Assembly (NCBI GenBank): GCA_016788705.1
Contig: JAEUSQ010000051.1
Span: 1 to 64,000, forward strand
DNA from: Bacteroidetes Order II. bacterium
GTDB lineage: Bacteria > Bacteroidota > Rhodothermia > Rhodothermales > UBA2364
Direction of reading: 5' to 3'
DNA length: 64,000 nt
A model generated the notes under the pieces. That model saw only the letters and a program-made list of their open reading frames with translations. It was not told where the DNA came from and did not search any database. The position numbers and the translations under genes were made by a program. Below are positions 27,759-35,631 of the stretch, in pieces; position 1 is the first letter of the stretch, and every line of letters begins with the position of its first letter.

Positions 27759-29962
27759 GCTATTTCTTTTCAAAAACACTAGTACCAATCTTTATTTCTT
27801 TTCTTTTACCCATTCTTGTTATTGCTCAAAAAGATGAAATACTCCGTATTGATCGCGTAACAGAAAGAGGTGTTTTACTTAAAAAAGGGTGGAAATATAA
27901 CATTGGCGATGACCTAGCATGGGCTAAGCCTGAGTATGATGATAAGGGATGGAAAAACATTGACCCGACGCAAGAAATTGCTCATTTACCACAAATCTTC
28001 AACGAAGAGATAAAATGGTTGCGGCTTAGTTTTGAGATAACAAATCATTTACCCTTGCCACTTGGGATTGCAATTAACCAAGCAGGGGCTTCAGAAATCT
28101 ATTTAAATGGACGGCTCATTCATCGGATTGGGCATTTTGATACCAATATAAAAAATGTCGTTGCTTATGACCCAAATGAGGCGGCCATCCATTTTCCAGC
28201 ACCTACACCCGGACGATATGTGCTGGCTATTCGCTATGTGTTACAACCAAATATTCGATATACAAATGTATTTACTGCCTCATACAATAGCTTCTTTAAA
28301 GCCACTATTGTAGATTTAATACCTACGCTCTATAAACAAAAATCGGACAGTCTTTTTTATTCAGGAGTAGATATTTTTACGGTCGGTGTTGTCTTTTTGC
28401 TTTTCGTACTTCATACAGCTTTATATTTTTATCATAGAGATAATCAATTACAACTTGGTTTATGCATTTATCTATTGCTTGCATGGCTTACGCGTGTCTT
28501 AAAAGTTATCGGTCAAAACCAAAATTTTGTTGAGGATCGTTTTTGGGTTTTAAATGGATCAAACTTATTATTAAGCATTTCTATACTATGTATGACTTAT
28601 ATCATCTATCGTATGGCAAATATGCGTCTTGATAGATATTATTATATTATAATTATTTATCATATCGTCTATATCATGATCTCAATCACTGTCTATGGCT
28701 CTCCTGTGCAAAGGATTTTATTATTGATAGCATCATTTTATAGTTTCTTTGTTCTAATTAGGGTTGTAAAAGTGGGATATTATAATCGTATTAAAGGCTT
28801 CTTGGTATTGGGTATAGCGATATCATTATCCTTATTAGGATTGATTTTAATTTCATCTGCAACTCAATTTTTAGGGTATAAACTCACTTATTTTGGATTT
28901 ACAGATCTAAAATATGGTTTTTCACCTTATGTCATCACCTTGGTGTTTAATGCTGGTTTTATTGCTATCCCAGTCGGTCTTTCCCTTTTTATGGGGATCC
29001 AAGGTCGTGAAACGAATAAAGCCTTGAAAAAACAATTGGATGAGAACGACGAACTAAAAAACAAAGCCCTTGAATACGAGCATGAAAAACAATACCTGCT
29101 TGCTTCCCAAAACGAAATCCTTGAGAAGTTGGTGACGGAACGAACGGCTGAACTGAATCACTCGTTAGAAAAGCTCCAAAACACCCAAAATCAGCTTGTA
29201 CAATCTGAGAAATTAGCCAGTTTAGGCGAACTAACCGCAGGCATCGCCCATGAAATACAAAACCCGTTAAACTTTGTCAATAATTTTGCTGAACTTAGTG
29301 TGGACTTAGCCAAAGACCTGAATGAGGAGATACAAAAATCGGACATGGATCGGGGATATGTGGAAGAGTTATTAAATGATCTGACCCTCAACCAATCAAA
29401 AATACAGCACCACGGAAAACGGGCCAGTAATATCGTTAAAGGAATGTTGGCGCACTCACGGGCGAATACAGGCGGACGAGAATGGACGGATATTAACAAA
29501 TTGGCTGATGAATATTTGCGGTTATCCTATCATGGTCTTCGTGCCAAAGACAAGAGCTTTAATGCCAATTTCCAAACGGACTTCGACAAAAATCTGCCGT
29601 TGGTGGAGGTGGCTCCACAAGAAATCGGGCGCGTCCTGCTTAATTTATATAATAATGCTTTTTATGCGGTAAACGATAAGAAAACCAAAGATACCGAAAA
29701 CACCTCCTATCAGCCCACGGTTATCGTTTCCACCCAAAAAGTTAACCAGCAAGTCATTATTAAGGTTAGAGACAACGGTATTGGTATGCCCGAAGCTGTA
29801 AGAGCCAAGGTCTTTCAACCTTTCTTCACGACCAAACCCGCAGGTCATGGCACGGGGCTGGGCTTGTCCATCAGCTACGACATCATCACCAAAGGGCATG
29901 GAGGTAGTTTTGAGATAGAGACTAAAGAGGGCGAGTTTACAGAATTTATTATTAGGCTATGA
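27755..29962 (+). CDS. Membrane sensor histidine kinase 1 (jelly-roll sensor, multi-helix)
   Basis: 735 residues. Signal-like N-terminus, then an extracytoplasmic domain (about 30-200) resembling the galactose-binding jelly roll: GDDLAWAKPEYDDKGWKNID and SEIYLNGRLIHRIGHFD. About seven membrane helices between 215 and 425, a coiled coil (430-480), DHp domain with phospho-acceptor His499 in AGIAHEIQNPLNFVNNFAEL, and a HATPase domain (NLYNNAFYAVND, RDNGIGMPE, GTGLGLSISYDI). The overall plan is like 7TMR-DISM kinases, with a sugar-binding-like sensor. The start overlaps the phospholipase stop by 4 bp, tying them together. A paralogue follows at once. Confidence 0.9.
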   Translation: MSYFFSKTLVPIFISFLLPILVIAQKDEILRIDRVTERGVLLKKGWKYNIGDDLAWAKPEYDDKGWKNIDPTQEIAHLPQIFNEEIKWLRLSFEITNHLPLPLGIAINQAGASEIYLNGRLIHRIGHFDTNIKNVVAYDPNEAAIHFPAPTPGRYVLAIRYVLQPNIRYTNVFTASYNSFFKATIVDLIPTLYKQKSDSLFYSGVDIFTVGVVFLLFVLHTALYFYHRDNQLQLGLCIYLLLAWLTRVLKVIGQNQNFVEDRFWVLNGSNLLLSISILCMTYIIYRMANMRLDRYYYIIIIYHIVYIMISITVYGSPVQRILLLIASFYSFFVLIRVVKVGYYNRIKGFLVLGIAISLSLLGLILISSATQFLGYKLTYFGFTDLKYGFSPYVITLVFNAGFIAIPVGLSLFMGIQGRETNKALKKQLDENDELKNKALEYEHEKQYLLASQNEILEKLVTERTAELNHSLEKLQNTQNQLVQSEKLASLGELTAGIAHEIQNPLNFVNNFAELSVDLAKDLNEEIQKSDMDRGYVEELLNDLTLNQSKIQHHGKRASNIVKGMLAHSRANTGGREWTDINKLADEYLRLSYHGLRAKDKSFNANFQTDFDKNLPLVEVAPQEIGRVLLNLYNNAFYAVNDKKTKDTENTSYQPTVIVSTQKVNQQVIIKVRDNGIGMPEAVRAKVFQPFFTTKPAGHGTGLGLSISYDIITKGHGGSFEIETKEGEFTEFIIRL

Positions 29963-30089
29963 CAAGAAAAATGACCTTAAAATTTATAAAAAATCTTAAT
30001 CTTCGTTGTTATATAGAATAGAAATGAACAAACAATCATTTTTTATTTTACATTTCGAATAAATGCAAATAAATTTGAAAATATGCACC

Positions 30090-32285
30090 ATGAAATATTT
30101 ACTTTTATTTTTATTTTCTTTCGTAAATATTGCCATTGCTCAAGAGCGTGACATGATCTACATAGGCGACCTTCCTACCGAGGGGCTTGCTTTGGATAAG
30201 GGATGGAAGTACCGAGAGGGGGATGACCGCAACTGGGCGAAGCCGGGCTTAGATGAAACCGGGTGGATTCCTATTGACCCGACCAAGGAATTGAGGGAGT
30301 TGCCCCATGTTTTTAATAGTCGTGCGAAGTGGCTTCGCTTAGATTTTGAGATAAAAACAAAGCGTTCTAAAGCTACTGGAATCACCATTACACATGCTGG
30401 GGCTTCCGAAGTTTATTTGAATGGGCGTTTGTTGTACCAATTTGGTCATTTTGATACAGACTCCACCAAGGTGAGGGCGTATGACCCATTGGAGTACCCG
30501 ATTCATTTTCCTGCCGATTCTCTCGGCCGCTATACTTTAGCAGTACGCTACGCCTTGCAACCCGGAATCCGTTATTCTGAAATCTATACATTGACCAAAA
30601 ACCGCCTGTTTAGTGCAACGCTTTTTGATCTTAATGCTGCTATCGAGCAACATAGATACTTTAAAGTCTTTTATACCAGTACAGATGTTTTTAAAGTTGG
30701 CTTTTTTTTGATATTATTTATACTTCACCTTGCCTACTATTTATTCCAAAGGCAAAATAAAACGCATTTAATTTTGGCTATTTATTTATTGGCCAATGTG
30801 CTTGCTTATGCTTTTAAACTAACGGGGCAAAACCTAGCTGATATAGCATGGCGATATTATGCCCTTAATCTTTCAATTTGGATGTACATCGTGGGTCTGG
30901 TTACGACCTTCTTGGTTTTTTACCGTATTGCCAAAATACGAATAGATATATACTTTTATGTCCTATTGGGTTATTCCATTATACATATGCTGGTGACGAG
31001 CCTTTCGTATAGTGACATCCCGTGGCATATTTTATTGGTATTGATCAGTTCCATTCTTAGTTCTATACTCTTTATCCGGCTTACGCGCATTGGTTTGAAA
31101 AAGAAAATTAAAGGTTTTTCGACGTTGGGCATTGCGGTTCTTGTAGCGCTACTCTGTTTATGGTGTACTTCAACCGCCTTAGCGTTTTGGGACTTTGGCT
31201 TTTCAACGCTTGGCTATAAAGAAATGAATAACGGGATGTCGCCCTACTTTATCGAGGCTGTGTTTGCCTTTGGCGGCATTGCAATACCCATAGGCTTATC
31301 CCTATTTATGGGCATTGAAGGCAATGAAGTCAATAAAGCACTCAGCCAACAATTGGCGGAGAATGAGCAACTTAAGAATAAAGCCATTGAACAGGAGCAG
31401 GAAAAACAACACATCTTGGCTACCCAAAACGAAACACTTGAAAAGCAAGTGGCGGAACGGACTGCTGCCTTGAACGATTCCCTCGAAACACTCAAGGCTA
31501 CCCAAGACCAGCTTGTGCTTTCCGAGAAGCTAGCAAGTTTAGGCGAACTTACGGCAGGTATCGCCCACGAAATTCAAAACCCTTTGAACTTTGTGAATAA
31601 CTTCTCGGAACTTAGTGTGGACTTGGCTAAAGAAATTAGTGAAGAAATCCATAAACCAGATATGGATAGGGTTTATGTAGAAGAACTCTTAACAGACCTT
31701 AGTGAAAATCAGGAAAAAATACACCACCACGGAAAAAGAGCCAGCAATATTGTTAAAGGGATGCTTGAACATTCGCGTGAGCGTTCAGATGTAAAGACTC
31801 CCACCGATCTCAGTGCATTGGCTGATGAGTACTTGCGGCTCTCCTATCATGGTTTGCGTGCAAAAGACAAGGGGTTTAATGCCAACTTCAAAACTGACTT
31901 TGATACGCAGCTCCCCCAAATTATGGTTGTGCCGCAAGACATGGGGCGTGTATTTCTGAACTTGTTTAATAACGCCTTTTATGCTGTTAACGAAAAAAGG
32001 CAAAAAAATCCTAACAAGGATTACCAACCGATGGTTGAGGTGTCGGCCCGCCTGCTTAATCAACAGGCAGTCATCACGGTAAGAGACAATGGCATAGGAA
32101 TGCCCGAAAGTGTAAGGGCCAAAGTCTTTCAACCATTCTTCACCACCAAACCAACAGGGATGGGTACGGGCCTAGGCTTGTCTATTAGCTATGATATTAT
32201 TACCAAAGGACATAGCGGTACTTTTGAAATAGATACAAAAGAGGGTGAATTCACTGAATTTATTATTCAGATACCAACTTTATAA
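30090..32285 (+). CDS. Membrane sensor histidine kinase 2, paralogue of kinase 1
   Basis: Start at 30090 gives MKYLLLFLFSFVNIAIAQ, a clear signal peptide; the upstream in-frame ATG at 30063 lacks it. Same order as kinase 1: jelly-roll sensor with GDDRNWAKPGLDETGWIPID and SEVYLNGRLLYQFGHFD, seven-helix part, coiled coil, His493 in GIAHEIQNPLNFVNNFSELS, HATPase with LFNNAFYAVNEK, RDNGIGMPES, GMGTGLGLSISYDI. The catalytic halves are near-identical, the sensor and membrane parts diverge, suggesting duplication then change in ligand. Gap to kinase 1 is 127 bp, to the receiver 165 bp. Confidence 0.9.
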   Translation: MKYLLLFLFSFVNIAIAQERDMIYIGDLPTEGLALDKGWKYREGDDRNWAKPGLDETGWIPIDPTKELRELPHVFNSRAKWLRLDFEIKTKRSKATGITITHAGASEVYLNGRLLYQFGHFDTDSTKVRAYDPLEYPIHFPADSLGRYTLAVRYALQPGIRYSEIYTLTKNRLFSATLFDLNAAIEQHRYFKVFYTSTDVFKVGFFLILFILHLAYYLFQRQNKTHLILAIYLLANVLAYAFKLTGQNLADIAWRYYALNLSIWMYIVGLVTTFLVFYRIAKIRIDIYFYVLLGYSIIHMLVTSLSYSDIPWHILLVLISSILSSILFIRLTRIGLKKKIKGFSTLGIAVLVALLCLWCTSTALAFWDFGFSTLGYKEMNNGMSPYFIEAVFAFGGIAIPIGLSLFMGIEGNEVNKALSQQLAENEQLKNKAIEQEQEKQHILATQNETLEKQVAERTAALNDSLETLKATQDQLVLSEKLASLGELTAGIAHEIQNPLNFVNNFSELSVDLAKEISEEIHKPDMDRVYVEELLTDLSENQEKIHHHGKRASNIVKGMLEHSRERSDVKTPTDLSALADEYLRLSYHGLRAKDKGFNANFKTDFDTQLPQIMVVPQDMGRVFLNLFNNAFYAVNEKRQKNPNKDYQPMVEVSARLLNQQAVITVRDNGIGMPESVRAKVFQPFFTTKPTGMGTGLGLSISYDIITKGHSGTFEIDTKEGEFTEFIIQIPTL

Positions 32286-32450
32286 AAAACAAACTGACAA
32301 TAAAAAATTTAATCTTTCCGGGAAAAAAAGCATCTAAATTCTCTTATTAAGCATTTGTCAAACTGGCATTTCCGAGATCAGTACAGCAACGACTGTATTC
32401 ACCCAAACCGTATCTACGTATTCATACAACTTGTTTAAGAACTTCACAAT

Positions 32451-32825
32451 ATGAACTTGCTAATTGTAGATGATGAAGCTGATGTCAAAACACTCTTCTT
32501 GCAGCGTTTTCGACGTGAAATCCGTAATGGATTATTTACCTTGTCTTTCGCATATTCTGGCGAAGAAGCCCTTACATTCTTATCCCAACATGCGCAAGAG
32601 GCTGTCTTGATCCTTTCCGACATTAATATGCCGGGTATGAGTGGGTTAGAACTCCTGCGCCAAATTCGCTCCAAAAATAGCGAGCCGCCCCCCATCGTCA
32701 TGATGATCACCGCTTATGGCGACAAGGAAAGCTACGAGCAAGCGATGCGTCTGGGAGCAAATGATTTCCTGAACAAACCTTTGGATTTTAATTCTCTTAA
32801 ACAAAAACTGGTAGCCCTGGTATGA
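32451..32825 (+). CDS. Single-domain response regulator
   Basis: 124 residues, only a receiver. Acidic pocket VDDE (Asp7, Asp8), phospho-acceptor Asp57 in LILSDINMPGMSG, Thr/Ser in MITAYGD and Lys in LNKPLDF. No output domain, so it should act as a phosphate shuttle or by protein contact, as CheY does. It lies between the kinases and the receiver-cyclase and overlaps the latter by 4 bp (ATGA). Confidence 0.95.
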   Translation: MNLLIVDDEADVKTLFLQRFRREIRNGLFTLSFAYSGEEALTFLSQHAQEAVLILSDINMPGMSGLELLRQIRSKNSEPPPIVMMITAYGDKESYEQAMRLGANDFLNKPLDFNSLKQKLVALV

Positions 32826-33868
32826 GTTACAAAATCATGGTTGTGGATGACGAAAATGATTTTGAACAGCTTATTCGTCAAAAATTTCGTCGTCAGATTC
32901 GGGAGAAATTGTATCAGTTTGTCTTTGCCCAAAACGGTAAAGATGCGTTAGAAAAATTAGAAGCAAACCCCGATATTGATGCCGTTTTTAGTGACATCAA
33001 TATGCCCATTATGGATGGGCTAACCTTGCTTCTAAAACTTAGCGATAAAAACCCTTTACTCAAAACCGTTATTGTTTCTGCTTATGGCGATATGGACAAT
33101 ATCCGCTGTGCCATGAATAGAGGTGCATTCGACTTTATCTGCAAGCCAATCCAGTTTGAAGATTTGGAGTTGACGCTGACGAAAACCCTGAAGCACGTTG
33201 AGCAAATCAAAGAAACGCTTCAGGCCATTAAAGAGAACAACATCCTAAAAATGTATGTGGACGACAGCGTGCTTCAATTTATGACCCGGCCAGAATATGA
33301 AGCAACCCTTTTGGCTAATGAGACCATAGAAGCAACTGTTGTTTTTATGGATATCTGTGGCTTTACAGCTATATCCGAAAAAGAATCTCCCAATTTTGTT
33401 GTTAATCTAATTAATCATTATTTTGATCTGATGACCAAAGAAATCATCTCGCATGGCGGGCTGATAGACAAGTTTTTGGGCGATGCTGTGATGGCCATTT
33501 TTAGAGGCGACCATCATCTGGATAAAGCCATCGAGGCATCCTTAGCCGTTCTGAATGCGATTGAAGACCAAGAAGCGTTTCTTCCCGACCAAGCGACTTA
33601 CTTCCCAAAAGTCTCCATTGGCATCAATTCAGGGGAGATGATTTCAGGAAATATCGGTTCAGTTACCCTTAAAAGATTGGATTTTACCGTAATTGGGGAC
33701 GTGGTCAATACTGCTCAACGTTTACAAACGGCTGCACAAGCGGGCCAAATTGTGATCAGTAAGTCTATTTATGAAACCGTTAAAGACTCTTTTAATTGCA
33801 AAATTATTGGTGATATTAGCGTTAAAAATAAAACAATTCCGATTACCATTTATGAAGTTATTGACTAA
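32822..33868 (+). CDS. Receiver-class III adenylyl cyclase fusion
   Basis: 348 residues. Receiver domain 1-125 with Asp58 in VFSDINMPIMDG and Lys in CKPIQF. Short helical linker, then a class III cyclase (about 165-345). Metal-binding Asp177 (VVFMDICGFTAIS) and Asp221 (DKFLGDAVMAIF); adenine-selecting pair Lys217 and Thr289; transition-state pair Asn296 and Arg300 in GDVVNTAQRL. This is the class IIIb residue set, so the predicted product is cAMP made as a homodimer. It should be switched on or off by phosphorylation of Asp58. Given the cNMP-binding phospholipase 5 kb upstream in the same block, cAMP may be the link between sensor kinases and lipase. Confidence 0.93.
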   Translation: MSYKIMVVDDENDFEQLIRQKFRRQIREKLYQFVFAQNGKDALEKLEANPDIDAVFSDINMPIMDGLTLLLKLSDKNPLLKTVIVSAYGDMDNIRCAMNRGAFDFICKPIQFEDLELTLTKTLKHVEQIKETLQAIKENNILKMYVDDSVLQFMTRPEYEATLLANETIEATVVFMDICGFTAISEKESPNFVVNLINHYFDLMTKEIISHGGLIDKFLGDAVMAIFRGDHHLDKAIEASLAVLNAIEDQEAFLPDQATYFPKVSIGINSGEMISGNIGSVTLKRLDFTVIGDVVNTAQRLQTAAQAGQIVISKSIYETVKDSFNCKIIGDISVKNKTIPITIYEVID

Positions 33869-33914
33869 GGCATTGTAGGTTGGCCATTGCTTTTAGAGAT
33901 CATCGGGCATTACT

Positions 33915-35186
33915 TTAGTGTACAACCATCATCATCGTTCGAAATACGAATTTTTGCCCGGAAACTTCCACTATATACCTACCATTCGGCCATTGTCGCA
34001 CATCCAGTACAGGTAGCAGCGATCCTTCGCCCATTAAAACATTCGCTTGGTAGATATTGTGTCCCATGAGGTCATAAACCCGTATTTGCCCTTCTGATAC
34101 CTGATTCGTTTGTAGATGGAGAAAGACCTTGTTTTGTACGGGGTTTGGAGCAAGGTTGAAGCCAGTGTTGGGTTTGGGGAGCGTTTCTTTTTCGAGGGGT
34201 ACAACCAGTTTTTGTAGGGCTTCTCCTATGCGGTTGGTCAATGGTGCCGATTGCCGGACACGTAAACTTTGCTCGATATGGATGAAGCGGCCATTACTTT
34301 TGGTGGCGGCTTTTGTGCAGGGGTTCGGGCTTTCATTGGTAAATCGTCCTTGAACATTGGTGGTGCCCGTAAGGGAGCAGGTTGTTATTCCATCGCCAGC
34401 AAACCCAACTGTCCAGTCGGGGTGTATTAGCGCTGTGTGCAAGGCCCTGATCAAGCCGTCGGCAACATTTGAAACCGTACTACTCAAAAAAACATCTTCA
34501 CATGCCTCACTTGAGTGACCATGAAGGTTGATAAATCCCATATTATGGGGCACTAAAAGGGGATCATGCAAGGCCTCGTGTGTCCAGTGAAAGGGGGACT
34601 CTACTGTATGCGCGACATCACTTACGGGATAAGGAGCAGACGTACCTAAGCAAGCCGTTGTGGTTCCGCTACAACCCGAATAAGCTGCGTTTGCGCACCG
34701 ATTAGCCCCAGCCATCATCAAAAAATAGCCGTTTATCTGCATAAACAAAGAGGCCCCTTGTGTTTCGGTCAATGTATCAAATTTGGGATGGGGTATCTCA
34801 ATCGTCCAAGGCATAGCGCTGTAAGAGAGATTCCGAACATACACGCCCCAGCCACGCCGTATTGGGCTTTGTTCCAACAAAATCATAAACACCCGGTCTG
34901 GCCTCCCTGTTTCCAAGAATAAAATCCGTTCTAAAAATGGAAAATGCGTGATCCGTTGGTTGTCCGCTTCTTCCCAATTCATACCAAGAAAGGCCTTCAT
35001 CATCCGTTGCCATGCAGATTTTTCGGATGGTGTGGGGAGGAGAAAGCCCTCACTTCCTTTCCGGGGTTGGGCATCGGCATAAGCAGTGATAAATTCCACC
35101 AATTGTCCTTCCAATGTCCGTACTTGCGCAAAGGATATAGATACCAACGACCATGCGGCGAAGAAGAATTGGAGTAGGTTTTTCAT
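33915..35186 (-). CDS. Secreted protein with hydrolase-like His/Asp pattern and T9SS-like C-terminus
   Basis: Signal peptide MKNLLQFFFAAWSLVSISFA, 423 residues. The mid part has a string of conserved-looking polar motifs: IEIPHPKFDTLTETQG, GYFLMMAGANRCANAA, PVSDVAHTVESPFHW and NLHGHSSEACED. The spacing of His and Asp resembles a metal hydrolase, but I cannot place it in a family. The last 90 residues (NLAPNPVQNKVFLHLQTN, VYDLMGHNIYQ, WPNGRYIVEVSG) are a type IX secretion sorting domain. It starts inside the stop codon of the small secreted protein upstream (4-bp overlap), so the two are made together. Confidence 0.7.
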   Translation of the reverse strand: MKNLLQFFFAAWSLVSISFAQVRTLEGQLVEFITAYADAQPRKGSEGFLLPTPSEKSAWQRMMKAFLGMNWEEADNQRITHFPFLERILFLETGRPDRVFMILLEQSPIRRGWGVYVRNLSYSAMPWTIEIPHPKFDTLTETQGASLFMQINGYFLMMAGANRCANAAYSGCSGTTTACLGTSAPYPVSDVAHTVESPFHWTHEALHDPLLVPHNMGFINLHGHSSEACEDVFLSSTVSNVADGLIRALHTALIHPDWTVGFAGDGITTCSLTGTTNVQGRFTNESPNPCTKAATKSNGRFIHIEQSLRVRQSAPLTNRIGEALQKLVVPLEKETLPKPNTGFNLAPNPVQNKVFLHLQTNQVSEGQIRVYDLMGHNIYQANVLMGEGSLLPVLDVRQWPNGRYIVEVSGQKFVFRTMMMVVH

Positions 35187-35584
35187 TTGGAGGCCATTAA
35201 GCGGATGGTGGTCACCTGAAAAATCTTACAGGTCGTTTCGTTGTTGTTGCGGTCATCTGGAAAAGTTGGGGTTACGGGATACTGGCTTTGCGGATTCGGG
35301 GAGATGGTGCGACTCATCCATTCGCCTTGAACCTGCACTTTTCGGTTGATCCAGCCATCAAATTTGTCAGCGTCTGCTTCTGTATCTAAAGACAGAACAA
35401 CACTTTTTTTCCTTGGGCGTGTCAAAACATAATAGTCGCTACCTTGTGCACAATAACTTTCTAGGGTCTTGGCCCAAGCTCTTTTCTGGAGTTTACCGGT
35501 CAGCGTGACGGATTGCGGTTGGGCATTCAACGCCATTGTCGAGAGCATCATGCCGAACAAGAAGCAGTAAAAAGTGTATTTCAT
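35183..35584 (-). CDS. Small secreted protein of unknown function
   Basis: 133 residues with a signal peptide cleaved near ALNAQ. The mature part begins SVTLTGKLQKRAWAKTLESY and has YYVLTRPR, VVLSLD, VQVQGEWMSRT, a strand pattern that could be an OB-fold-like barrel. Two cysteines (SYCAQG, TTCKIF). No family recognised. ATGA overlap with the downstream secreted protein suggests a functional pair. Confidence 0.6.
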   Translation of the reverse strand: MKYTFYCFLFGMMLSTMALNAQPQSVTLTGKLQKRAWAKTLESYCAQGSDYYVLTRPRKKSVVLSLDTEADADKFDGWINRKVQVQGEWMSRTISPNPQSQYPVTPTFPDDRNNNETTCKIFQVTTIRLMASK

Positions 35585-35631
35585 TGTAATGAAGGTTGTG
35601 TGATGAGTAAGAATATGATTTGGTTTTTAGG

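Noticed and set aside
25941-33868. Direct assignment to CBASS or Pycsar
   Set aside because: The cyclase is a receiver-linked class III adenylyl cyclase, not a CD-NTase; Pycsar cyclases lack the receiver and usually pair with TIR or membrane effectors, so only the logic is alike.
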